Assembly: GCF_900091575.1 (NCBI RefSeq)
Contig: NZ_FMCR01000002.1
Location: 167,787 to 231,786, forward strand
Reading direction: 5' to 3'
Source of the DNA: Micromonospora saelicesensis
GTDB lineage: Bacteria; Actinomycetota; Actinomycetes; Mycobacteriales; Micromonosporaceae
DNA length: 64,000 nucleotides
This document shows, in pieces, positions 33,121 through 40,633 of this stretch (position 1 is the first letter of the stretch; each line of letters starts with the position of its first letter). A program made the translations under genes and the position numbers. The notes below the pieces were generated by a model. It did no database searches and was not told the DNA's origin. It saw nothing but the letters and a program-made list of their open reading frames with translations.

Positions 33121-33866
33121 GATGCTGCCGCTTCTCTGAGAAGTTCCAACGAGCGCCCTCGGGGCAGGGCCTCGCCGCGAATGCGCTCCCACCGTCGTTC
33201 CAGGCTAACAAGATCCGACGTTTGATCGAGGATCTGCGCCCGTGCCGCGCTGTCGACGTGCGCGATCCGTGACCCGTCCGGCATGTCGGCGATGGTGAAC
33301 GGTCCGTCGAGTCCGGGGTAGCTGGGCGCGTCCGCCGGGACGATGTGGAGTTGCACGGTGCCCGCCTCGGCGTGCCCGAGCAGGCGCGCGAGTTGCACCG
33401 CCATCAGCCCGCGGTCGTCGCCGACACGGCGCCTCAGCACCCCTTCGTCCAGCACGGCGATCAGTAGCGGTCCGCCTCCCCGGCCGAGGATCGCCTGCCG
33501 GTTGATCCGCGCCTCGGCGAACTCGGCGACCGCCTCCGGTGTCAGCACCCCACCGGCCAGGGTCGCCCGGGCGTACGCCTCGGTCTGCAACAGCCCTGGC
33601 ACCCAGGTCAGCTCGAACGATCGCAGCGTCACGGCCTCACGTTCGAGGTCGACCCACGGCCGGAACCACACCGGCTCACGGCGACGGACCACGTCCGGCC
33701 ACAGCGCGTCGGCGTCCTTTGCCAGCAGCCCGGCCACTGTCGCACGGTGTCGGCTCTGGGGAATGTGCCCCGGGTTTGCCCATCTGGCGACGGTCTTCGG
33801 GTGCACACCGAGCTGACCTGCGAGGCTCTCGGCGGTGTGACCCGCCGCGACAAAGGCGTGATTCAT
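33111..33866 (-). CDS. helix-turn-helix regulator with DUF5753 (WhiJ-type)
   Basis: 251 aa. N-terminal HTH of the XRE/Cro type: AGHTAESLAGQLGVHPKTVARWANPG (about residues 8-33), then a DUF5753 domain with VTLRSFELTWVPGLLQTEAYARA, EARINRQAIL, VLDEGVLRRRVG, QLHIVPADAPSYPGLDGPFTI. The pairing with DUF397 is a standard actinomycete module related to WhiJ and development or antibiotic control. ATG preceded by GGGGAGG. Divergent from the truncated small gene at 33985. An in-frame upstream extension to 35840 is not real. Confidence 0.9.
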   Translation of the reverse strand: MNHAFVAAGHTAESLAGQLGVHPKTVARWANPGHIPQSRHRATVAGLLAKDADALWPDVVRRREPVWFRPWVDLEREAVTLRSFELTWVPGLLQTEAYARATLAGGVLTPEAVAEFAEARINRQAILGRGGGPLLIAVLDEGVLRRRVGDDRGLMAVQLARLLGHAEAGTVQLHIVPADAPSYPGLDGPFTIADMPDGSRIAHVDSAARAQILDQTSDLVSLERRWERIRGEALPRGRSLELLREAAASWT

Positions 33867-33984
33867 GCCGTCCCTCCCCTGGAACAAATCAGCTGCTCCG
33901 AAGAGATTAGTTAACGCTGTGTGTTTGTCCAGCAACCCCCGGCAAAGTGCGGTGTAGACGGTGCTGCGACGAGAAGGAGAAGCT

Positions 33985-34107
33985 GTGCAGAACGAGGTAC
34001 CGGGCGCTCTCAGGGCCGGGGACGTGGTCCTGTTGGCCACCGCCACGAGCGTCCAATTCAGCAAACCCACACCGGTCCGGCGTTGCGCAACCGTGGGGGT
34101 CGGCTGA
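33985..34107 (+). CDS. 40-aa protein, apparently truncated family member
   Basis: GTG start with an excellent GAGAAGGAGA upstream; 40 codons ending in TGATG that overlaps the next start by one base. The middle (GDVVLLATATSVQFSKPTPVR) resembles the N-terminal part of longer actinobacterial proteins that commonly precede the Cys-rich family (from memory, about 130 aa with GDLL...SVQF...IRF). The rest of that family is missing and the C-terminus RRCATVGVG looks out of frame, so it may be a deletion remnant that still drives translation of the next gene. Confidence 0.5.
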   Translation: MQNEVPGALRAGDVVLLATATSVQFSKPTPVRRCATVGVG

Positions 34108-34352
34108 TGCCCGAGCGTCCCAAGCACTCCCCGTTGCGCCCGTCGTGGCGCTGCCCGGTCTGCGGCATCCTGTGGCCGTGCTCGGCCGCGAAGCTGCGCC
34201 TGCTCGGCGAGTACCGCGAGGATCGGCCGGGCTTGTTGATCCACCTGACGAAGGTCCAGGAGGAGGCCACCACTGATCTCACCAAGCTCAACCCGGACGT
34301 CGCGCTGCCCGATCTGACCCCGCGTTTCGTCGGCTGGGCGGAGGCCCGCTGA
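34107..34352 (+). CDS. small Cys-rich protein, paralogue of 4323-4574
   Basis: 81 aa. WRCPVCGILWPCSAAKLRLL carries the C-x2-C-x5-C pattern, followed by GEYREDRPGLLIHL and a C-terminal RFVGWAEAR. It matches the protein at 4323-4574 closely: the Cys region and EYREDR block are nearly identical. The ATG overlaps the stop of the 40-aa gene (TGATG), so translation is coupled. It sits divergent from an HTH/DUF397 pair, a typical location for this family. Metal binding inferred, role unknown. Confidence 0.7.
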   Translation: MPERPKHSPLRPSWRCPVCGILWPCSAAKLRLLGEYREDRPGLLIHLTKVQEEATTDLTKLNPDVALPDLTPRFVGWAEAR

Positions 34353-34445
34353 GGCGGTCGTCAACCACCTCTGGGGGTCTGTACGAGTCAGCGCAATGCG
34401 GGAGACTGACGGCGTGACGACCCGCCCCGGGATGAGGCCGCCCGG

Positions 34446-35693
34446 ATGAGCCGACCATTCAGGATCGTCGTCGCCGTGCTCGCCGCGGTGGGCGCCATCC
34501 TGATCTACCTGGGGGTCACCGCCGAGGTCAACTCCATGGCGGGGCCGATCACCGTCACGCGGACCGCCGTCGACTTCCGGACCCTCGTCGCGAAGGGGGT
34601 GGTCTTCTTCGCCCCCCTCGACCCCATCACCGCTCCCATGATGGACGCGGTGACGCCGCTGATCCGCTGGGTCGTGATCCTGCTGGTGGGGGTGTCGACG
34701 TACCTGGCCTGCGGCCTGGTCACCCGGCGGACGCACCCGTTCATCGCGGCCATGGTCGGTGCGGCCGCCGCCCTCACCGCCACGGCGATCGGGGACCTGC
34801 TCTGGTGGGCCACCCTGGTGGTCCGCGTCCACACCGCCCCCGCCGGTTGGTACGCCAACGAGGCACTGGACCATTCCACGCTCCTCGCCAGCGCGCATCT
34901 GACGCTGACCGGCTGGACGTCCGACGCCCTCTTTCTCGGCTGCCTGCTGGCGGGCGCGAACGCTTCCCTGGTGGGTTGCACCAGCCTGGCGATATTGCTG
35001 CTGGGCCGGCTCAAGAAAGACACCGACGAAGGTGACGACGAGCCCCGGGACGCGGCCGACGACAGCGCTCCGGCAGCCCGCGTTCTTCTCATCGGCGACG
35101 TGCGAGGACGCAGCGCGAACCTTGCCCTGGCCGGCGTCCTTCCGGTGCTGGTGCTCATGCTGATCAACGGCACCCAGGCGGTGTGGGACAGCTATTCGGG
35201 GAGAGGCTTCCTGGCGCTGCTCACTGTGTTCCTGTCCCGCCCCGCCCTGTCCCCGCCGCCACGTGGACGCGACGACGTCGAATATCGACTGACCCACGAG
35301 ATCGACCCGAATCCCCTGTCGATGGACGTATGGGTGCACAGGTCGGTGCTCGCCCTCGCCGTGCTGGTGGTGCTGTGGCTCCTGCTCTGGGCGTTGCTCG
35401 CCGGCCTGCCGAACTCCAGTCACCGCCTCGGGCTCGTCGTCGTCTGTTGGGGTGCCACGATCGCGGCGTCCGCGCTGACCGCGACGTCCGATGTCCTCGT
35501 CGGCTGCGCCATCTCGGACTCCCCTACCGGCTGCGCGCCCTGGGAGTCCCTGGGCCTGCAATTGACCTCGGCGCTGCGGTTCGGCGCGGCCTGGGGTTGG
35601 CTCGTCGCGCTGCCGGTGCTGCTGGCCCGTCGGCTCCTCGACACCGACACGTCCATCGATACGCAGGAGACTCCGGTCCATGAGTCCACGTAA
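34446..35693 (+). CDS. polytopic membrane protein of unknown function
   Basis: 415 aa with about nine hydrophobic segments (for example residues 6-26, 71-93, 100-123, 156-183, 223-240, 297-322 and 331-347) and a charged cytosolic stretch at about 187-208 (KKDTDEGDDEPRDAADD). No transporter or enzyme motif recognised. The last helix is followed by an acidic tail. Its 3' end overlaps the next gene by 14 nt, so the two probably act together. Codon use is typical of the region. Confidence 0.65.
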   Translation: MSRPFRIVVAVLAAVGAILIYLGVTAEVNSMAGPITVTRTAVDFRTLVAKGVVFFAPLDPITAPMMDAVTPLIRWVVILLVGVSTYLACGLVTRRTHPFIAAMVGAAAALTATAIGDLLWWATLVVRVHTAPAGWYANEALDHSTLLASAHLTLTGWTSDALFLGCLLAGANASLVGCTSLAILLLGRLKKDTDEGDDEPRDAADDSAPAARVLLIGDVRGRSANLALAGVLPVLVLMLINGTQAVWDSYSGRGFLALLTVFLSRPALSPPPRGRDDVEYRLTHEIDPNPLSMDVWVHRSVLALAVLVVLWLLLWALLAGLPNSSHRLGLVVVCWGATIAASALTATSDVLVGCAISDSPTGCAPWESLGLQLTSALRFGAAWGWLVALPVLLARRLLDTDTSIDTQETPVHEST

Positions 35694-36585
35694 CAAGCGT
35701 CCGCGTCGCCGTAAGGCCCCGGTGTCGTCCCCCGTGCCGGCACCTGTCGCCTGGTGGAAGCGTCCCGTCACCTGGCTGCTGACGATCGTGGTCGGCGCGG
35801 TCGCCACCTGGCTCGGCGCCGTCGTTCTCGGCGCGATCAACCAGTGGAAGCCAGCGAACGAGCTGGCCGAGCAGTTGGCCGGCCGGGGGCCTGTCGTCGT
35901 CCTGGACGTGAAGCACGTTCCCTACCCGCAGGAGGGTGCGCTCGACTACGTCTACCCCGCCGGCGCCGACCTGGCTCGCCTGGACGCCAAACGGCCGGAC
36001 GATCCGTCCGTCGAGGCCGGCGCTGTCGACATCGAACGGAGCACCTGGGAGATCACCCTCGTCGGCACCCGGGACGAGGCCGGCGAGGCCGTCGACCTGC
36101 GGCCCGTCCTCGTCGAGCCCTGCCGCCCCCCGCTCACCGGGACTCGGGAACACAACGATTCCCAGGGTGACTCCAAGAAGATCGTCCTCGTGACACACGT
36201 GGATCGACCGAATCCCCGCATGCTCGTCGACGACCCGGATGGCGAGGATGCCGGTGCCCCGTTCTTCTCCACCCACAAGATCACCTTGCCCAAGGGTGAG
36301 AAGAACGTCATCCAGGTACGAGCGCTCAGCGCGAAGCAGCACTGCCGATGGCGACTGGAGCTGGACTACCTCGCCGACGGACGACGGACGACAATGGTGA
36401 TCTCGGCACCCGGCGACAAACCGTTCGAGGTGACCGGGCGCGCTGACGACTCGGCCTACGCCGGGATCTACCTCAATCCGCTGAACGGCTGTCGGGCCAA
36501 GGACGGCAGCGAGACCGATCGGCTGCGCATCACCGGCGCCGAGTACGCGCAGATGGTGCGCGACGGGCGCAGCTGCCCCTACTGA
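35680..36585 (+). CDS. single-pass membrane protein of unknown function
   Basis: 301 aa. A very basic N-terminus (MSPRNKRPRRRK) precedes one helix (VTWLLTIVVGAVATWLGAVVL, about 29-49); the remaining 245 residues are predicted outside the cell. Strand-rich segments such as RSTWEITLVGTRDEAGEAV and KKIVLVTHVDRPNPRML with two or three cysteines (PCRPP, QHCRWRLEL, NGCRAKDGS, SCPY) suggest a beta-sandwich with disulfides. No family recognised. Overlaps the upstream membrane protein gene, suggesting a complex. Confidence 0.65.
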   Translation: MSPRNKRPRRRKAPVSSPVPAPVAWWKRPVTWLLTIVVGAVATWLGAVVLGAINQWKPANELAEQLAGRGPVVVLDVKHVPYPQEGALDYVYPAGADLARLDAKRPDDPSVEAGAVDIERSTWEITLVGTRDEAGEAVDLRPVLVEPCRPPLTGTREHNDSQGDSKKIVLVTHVDRPNPRMLVDDPDGEDAGAPFFSTHKITLPKGEKNVIQVRALSAKQHCRWRLELDYLADGRRTTMVISAPGDKPFEVTGRADDSAYAGIYLNPLNGCRAKDGSETDRLRITGAEYAQMVRDGRSCPY

Positions 36586-36921
36586 CCGCCGGCCGCCCAC
36601 CAGCTGCGGCACCCACCCCGGACCGTCCAGTACGACGACGACCCGTCCCGCGTCATCGCGCTGCTCGCCCGCAAATATCTTCCGTTCGAAGCGGTGGCCA
36701 GCACGACCGCGGACTGGTCGGCACCCCTACCGGTGCGGCTACGACTGCCCGACGACCAGGGTGTTCTCGTCGCCGCCGAGAGGTCGGCGCTGAGCTGCCG
36801 AGTCGGAGACGGTCAGTGGCAGGACGCCGGCCGCAACGCGGCACTCCTGCCCGCTGCCGCGACCGACGTACGGGTCACCGACGCCAACGGGACCACCACC
36901 GACGTCCCGATCGCTTCCTGA
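36586..36921 (+). pseudogene. orphan coding fragment (C-terminal remnant)
   Basis: After the stop of the previous gene the same frame continues with coding-like codon use for 111 codons: PSRVIALLARKYLPFEAVAS, then APLPVRLRLPDDQGVLVAAE and TTTDVPIAS before a TGA. The first usable start inside it is GTG 36694, which would give 75 aa, with no ribosome binding site. Coding signal upstream of that GTG indicates the 5' part of a larger gene was lost. Family not recognised. Confidence 0.45.
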
Positions 36922-37070
36922 GTCAGCTCCCCGACAACCGTAAATACCGCGCTCACCGACGCTGTGATGGCTACCTTCACCTACAGGCTGATCGGTGGAC
37001 CGTGTCACCCGTCCTCTGTGTCGGCAGCACGACGCCGCACCGCAGCCCTCGGCGACAGGGGAAGTTCGAG

Positions 37071-38363
37071 ATGTCCGGCGCAGCGTCCGCCACGGCAGAC
37101 GCTGCGCCATTGCGTCCCACCCGACTGCTTCGCCGCAACAGGCCATTCCGAACGCTCTTCTCGGCACGGCTCGTCTCGTATGCGGGCGATTCGCTCAGCC
37201 TCGTCGCGCTCATCTTCCACGTCGCCGAGACGACGGGGAAGGGACTGGCGGTCGCGCTTCTGCTTCTGGTCGGAGATTTCGCTCCATCCCTGTTGGGTCC
37301 CTTCACCGGAGCCCTCGCTGATCGGCTCAATCTCCGACGGTTGATGGTCGTCTGCGAACTCGTCCAAGCTGTGGTCCTGCTGGTCATCGTGCTGACAATG
37401 CCCTCGCTGCCGATGCTGCTGGCTCTCGTCGCGGTTCGCGCCACCGCGTCGCAGCTCTTCCAACCGGCGTCTCGGGCGGCGGTGCCCGCACTGGTCGGTG
37501 ACAGTGACCTGGAAACCGCCAACTCCACCCTCGGGTTCGGCTCCAACGCAGCAGAGGCGGTCGGCCCCCTGCTCGCCGCAGCCCTGTTCCCGCTGGTCGG
37601 ATTGCGTGGTGTGCTGCTCGTCGACGCCGTGTCGTTCCTGGTCTCGGCCGTGCTGCTCGCGACGCTCCCCTCACTTCCGCCAGCTTCCGGCGACGGGCGC
37701 CAGCCGTCCCTGCTGCGACAGGCCAGAGCGGGCATCGCCTATCTGTTGAGTGTTCCGACGGTGCGGGTGATCTTCCTTGGCTTCACTGCGGTGGTCGCCT
37801 TCAACGGGGTCGACGACGTAGCCCTGGTGCTGCTGGCCCAGAAGACCTTTCACGTCGGCGAATCCGCGGTCGGGCTTCTGCTGGGCGCGGTCGGTGTCGG
37901 ACTGGTGGCCGGTTACGCCATGTTGTCCAGGTGGGGCACCCGGGCGTCGATGCCGCTGCTGCTGATCGCGGGCTTCGCCGTCAGCAGTGTCGGCAACCTG
38001 CTGACCGGGCTCGCCTGGGCCGTCGCCGCCGCGATCGCCCTGCAAGCCGTCCGTGGGTTCGGGTTGGCGGCCATGGACGTCGCCTCCAGCACACTGCTGC
38101 AACGCACGGTGCCCCCGGGCATGCTGGGCAGGGTCTTCGGCAATCTGTACGGTGCGATCGGGGTCGCCGCCGCGACGTCCTACCTCGCCGGCGGTGTCCT
38201 GCTGGACGCCACCTCCGCCCCGGTGACGCTGATGGTCGCGGGGGTCGGCGGACTGGTGGCCACCGGCGTCGTCGCGTTGCGACTGCCGCGGGCGATGCGA
38301 CGCGCCGACGAGGATGGCGCGACGCCGACACCATCCGCGCCGACCACCGAACAGATCGGGTGA
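37071..38363 (+). CDS. MFS transporter (macrolide/drug exporter-like)
   Basis: 430 aa, 12 predicted helices; MFS_3-type (TMEM/enterobactin exporter-like). NRPFRTLFSARLVSYAGDSLSLVALIFHV opens the protein, GPFTGALADRLNLRRLMVVCELVQA is the helix 2-3 loop motif, and QLFQPASRAAVPALVG is the usual central motif. The ATG follows AGGGGAAG. The stop codon abuts the convergent acetyltransferase stop with no spacer. Substrate unknown; drug or siderophore export is typical of the subgroup. Confidence 0.87.
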   Translation: MSGAASATADAAPLRPTRLLRRNRPFRTLFSARLVSYAGDSLSLVALIFHVAETTGKGLAVALLLLVGDFAPSLLGPFTGALADRLNLRRLMVVCELVQAVVLLVIVLTMPSLPMLLALVAVRATASQLFQPASRAAVPALVGDSDLETANSTLGFGSNAAEAVGPLLAAALFPLVGLRGVLLVDAVSFLVSAVLLATLPSLPPASGDGRQPSLLRQARAGIAYLLSVPTVRVIFLGFTAVVAFNGVDDVALVLLAQKTFHVGESAVGLLLGAVGVGLVAGYAMLSRWGTRASMPLLLIAGFAVSSVGNLLTGLAWAVAAAIALQAVRGFGLAAMDVASSTLLQRTVPPGMLGRVFGNLYGAIGVAAATSYLAGGVLLDATSAPVTLMVAGVGGLVATGVVALRLPRAMRRADEDGATPTPSAPTTEQIG

Positions 38364-38951
38364 TCAGGTCCGGCGGTCGGTGCGCAGCCGTGCGTGCAGG
38401 TGCATGTCGTGCCAGCCGTCGGCGTGGCGAACCGACCCCCGGGCCACGCCCTCCACCGGAAAACCGGCCCGCGTGGCCACCCGGCACGACGCCGCATTGG
38501 CGGTCGAGTGCTCCAGGGCCAGCCGGTGCAGACCGGCCCGCGTGAAACTCCACCGGGTGAGTGCCCCCAGCGCCTCGGTGGCGATGCCCCGACCACGCGC
38601 AACGGGCAACAACCAGTACGACACCTGCGCCGACGCCTCGTCCAGCAGCACGCCCCGCAAGCCCACCTGACCCAGCGGTCGGTCGTCGGCGTCGACGATC
38701 GCCCAGCTGGCGGCCGTCTCGTCACGCCAACGACCGGCCCACTGCGCCGTCCACGACCGCGCCTCGTCGTCGCCGTCGATGCGCCGGACGTGCCACCGCT
38801 GGATCTGCGGGCAGTCGAAGGCGGCCCGGACGGCCGGGGCGTCGTCGTCGCGCCACGGCCGCAGGGCCAGCCAGGGGCGTACCGGGAGGTGGGGTTGCTC
38901 CTGGGCGGCGAGGCTTCCGGCGGGCAGGGCTGGTGCGATGAGCAGCGGCAT
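38364..38951 (-). CDS. GNAT family acetyltransferase (RimJ/RimL-like)
   Basis: 195 aa. The RimJ/RimL type is shown by LALRPWRDDDAPAVRAAF near the N-terminus, VSYWLLPVARGRGIATEALGALTRWSF (motif A, about 110-136) and LEHSTANAASCRVATRAGFPVEG. Likely acetylates a small molecule or a protein N-terminus. A GATAAT hexamer ends 6 nt before the ATG (leaderless pattern). Stop codon touches that of the convergent MFS gene. Confidence 0.85.
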   Translation of the reverse strand: MPLLIAPALPAGSLAAQEQPHLPVRPWLALRPWRDDDAPAVRAAFDCPQIQRWHVRRIDGDDEARSWTAQWAGRWRDETAASWAIVDADDRPLGQVGLRGVLLDEASAQVSYWLLPVARGRGIATEALGALTRWSFTRAGLHRLALEHSTANAASCRVATRAGFPVEGVARGSVRHADGWHDMHLHARLRTDRRT

Positions 38952-38975
38952 CAGCCCATTATCGAGCCGACGGCC

Positions 38976-39482
38976 TCACTTCCCGGTCGGGCCGCCCGCG
39001 AGTTCGGCGACCACGTCGAGGTGGCCCAGGTGGCGGGCGTACTCCTGCACCAGGTGGAACAGCACCCGCTCCAGTGACGCCGGGTCCGCGCCGTTCCACC
39101 GCGGGCCCGGCGCGCCGATCTCGGCCAGGTCGTGTGCCGTCACCACGGCCGTGGTGTGCGCGCCCTGCGCCCGCAGCGCCGCCACCAGATCCGCGCGGGT
39201 CTCGTCAGGGGCGACGTACCAGCGGTCGTCGCGGCGGTCGCCCCACGGCTCGGCGACGTCCCGGCCTTGGAAACCCCACTCGATCCAGCGCAGCTCGACG
39301 TGGCGCAGGTGTGTGAGCAGCTCCAGTGGCGTCCACCCGGACGGCAGCCGGCTGCGCCGCAGCTCCGGCTCGGCGAGCGCCGACACCTTGGCCACCGTGG
39401 ACTCCCGGAAGTAGTCCAGGTAGCGCAGGAAGACCTCGGTGCGGCTGCCGGCCGGGTCGGTGGGCTCGGGGAACGACGTCAT
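38976..39482 (-). CDS. DinB/DUF664 family protein (mycothiol transferase-like)
   Basis: 168 aa four-helix-bundle protein. The His ligands of the DinB fold are visible: TPLELLTHLRHVELRWIEWG (about residues 50-69) and LFHLVQEYARHLGHLDVV (about 141-158), which would bind a metal near a thiol cofactor; many actinobacterial members are mycothiol- or bacillithiol-dependent S-transferases. The start overlaps the aldo/keto reductase stop as ATGA, so these are one transcript and may detoxify the same electrophile. Confidence 0.82.
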   Translation of the reverse strand: MTSFPEPTDPAGSRTEVFLRYLDYFRESTVAKVSALAEPELRRSRLPSGWTPLELLTHLRHVELRWIEWGFQGRDVAEPWGDRRDDRWYVAPDETRADLVAALRAQGAHTTAVVTAHDLAEIGAPGPRWNGADPASLERVLFHLVQEYARHLGHLDVVAELAGGPTGK

Positions 39483-40510
39483 GATCCGGCCGGCAGGTCA
39501 CGGGCACGCTGGCGCACCCCGGCCGCGCCGTACGGGTAGTCGCCCACCAGCGGGGCGCTCGCCTCGTCCAGCAGCCGCATCTGCTCGGCGTCGAGGACCA
39601 GGTCGGCGGCGGTCAGGTTGTCGTCGAGCTGCTCGGTGGTCCGCGCGCCGAGGATCACCGAGGTGACCGCCGGTCGGGCCGCCAGCCAGGCCAGCGACAC
39701 TGCCGACATGGACACGTCGCGGTCCCCGGCGATCTGGCGGACCGCGTCGAGCACCCGCCAGGTGCGCTCCTCGGCGTTGCGACCCGCGTACGCCTCGACG
39801 CCGCGCTGCGGGTTCTCGCCGAGCCGCGTCGTGCCGGTGGGCGTGCTGTCGCGCTGGTACTTGCCGGTCAGCCAACCGCCGCCCAGTGGTGACCACGGCA
39901 GGATGCCGATGCCCTCGTTCTCGCAGACCGGCACCAACTCGAACTCGATCTCCCGAGCCAGCAGGTTGTACTGCGGTTGCAGGGTCACGATCGGGGTGAG
40001 GTTGAGGTGCTGGGTGAGCAGGGCTGCCTTCTGCAACTGCCAGCCGGTGAAGTTGCTGACCCCCGCGTAGCGGATCTTGCCGGCGCTGACCGCGTCGTCG
40101 AAGAACCGCAGCGTCTCCGGCAGCGGGGTCAGCGGATCCCAGGCGTGCGCCTGGTACAGGTCGACGGCCTCGACGCCGAGGCGGCGCAGGCTGGCCTCCA
40201 GGGCGCGGGTGAGGTGCACCCGGGACAGGCCGGCGTCGTTGGCCCCCGGGCCCATCGGGAACCGCCCCTTGGTGGCGATCACCAGGCGGTCACGCAGCTC
40301 GGGTCGGCTGCGCAGCCAGCGCCCGATGATGTCCTCCGAGACGCCGGTGGAGTAGACGTCAGCGGTGTCGATGAAGGTGCCACCGGCATCGACGAACCGG
40401 TCCAGTTGGGCGAAGCTGCCGGCCTCGTCGGTCTCCGCGCCGAAGGTCATCGTGCCCAGACACAGGGTGGATACCACGGTGCCGGTGTTGCCCAGAGTGC
40501 GATAGCGCAT
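39479..40510 (-). CDS. aldo/keto reductase
   Basis: 343 aa NADPH-dependent TIM-barrel oxidoreductase. RTLGNTGTVVSTLCLGTMTFG opens it; catalytic residues are Asp49 and Tyr54 in FIDTADVYSTG, Lys in VIATKG, and His in LYQAHAWDP; RYAGVSNFTGWQL and WSPLGGGWLTGKY are family motifs, the YajO/Tas-like subgroup. ATG with GAAAGGA upstream. Divergent from the GT39-like gene with a perfect 17-bp palindrome in the gap; coupled to the DinB gene. Confidence 0.9.
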   Translation of the reverse strand: MRYRTLGNTGTVVSTLCLGTMTFGAETDEAGSFAQLDRFVDAGGTFIDTADVYSTGVSEDIIGRWLRSRPELRDRLVIATKGRFPMGPGANDAGLSRVHLTRALEASLRRLGVEAVDLYQAHAWDPLTPLPETLRFFDDAVSAGKIRYAGVSNFTGWQLQKAALLTQHLNLTPIVTLQPQYNLLAREIEFELVPVCENEGIGILPWSPLGGGWLTGKYQRDSTPTGTTRLGENPQRGVEAYAGRNAEERTWRVLDAVRQIAGDRDVSMSAVSLAWLAARPAVTSVILGARTTEQLDDNLTAADLVLDAEQMRLLDEASAPLVGDYPYGAAGVRQRARDLPAGS

Positions 40511-40568
40511 ATCGTCCTTTCGGTCCGAGTGACAAAGCTGATCTTCGCACCCGCCTCGACCACCCGCA

Positions 40569-40585
40569 TTCGGCACAGTGCCGAA
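40569..40585. promoter_or_regulatory. 17-bp perfect palindrome between AKR and GT39-like genes
   Basis: TTCGGCAC-A-GTGCCGAA, perfect arms. It lies 59 bp upstream of the AKR ATG and 49 bp upstream of the divergent GTG; a likely operator. No regulator gene lies next to it. Confidence 0.6.
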
Positions 40586-40633
40586 CGCCCGTTGGGGCAC
40601 CCACGCGGCGACGCCGCCGGTCATCATGAGCGG

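Noticed and set aside
33867..35840. A 658-residue N-terminal extension of the HTH/DUF5753 protein
   Set aside because: The extension is antisense to the small Cys-rich and membrane genes and has shadow composition; a good ATG with GGGGAGG exists at 33866.
39977..40633. A long N-terminal extension of the GT39-like protein
   Set aside because: It would be antisense to the aldo/keto reductase and lacks family similarity; the GTG at 40634 gives the usual N-terminus.
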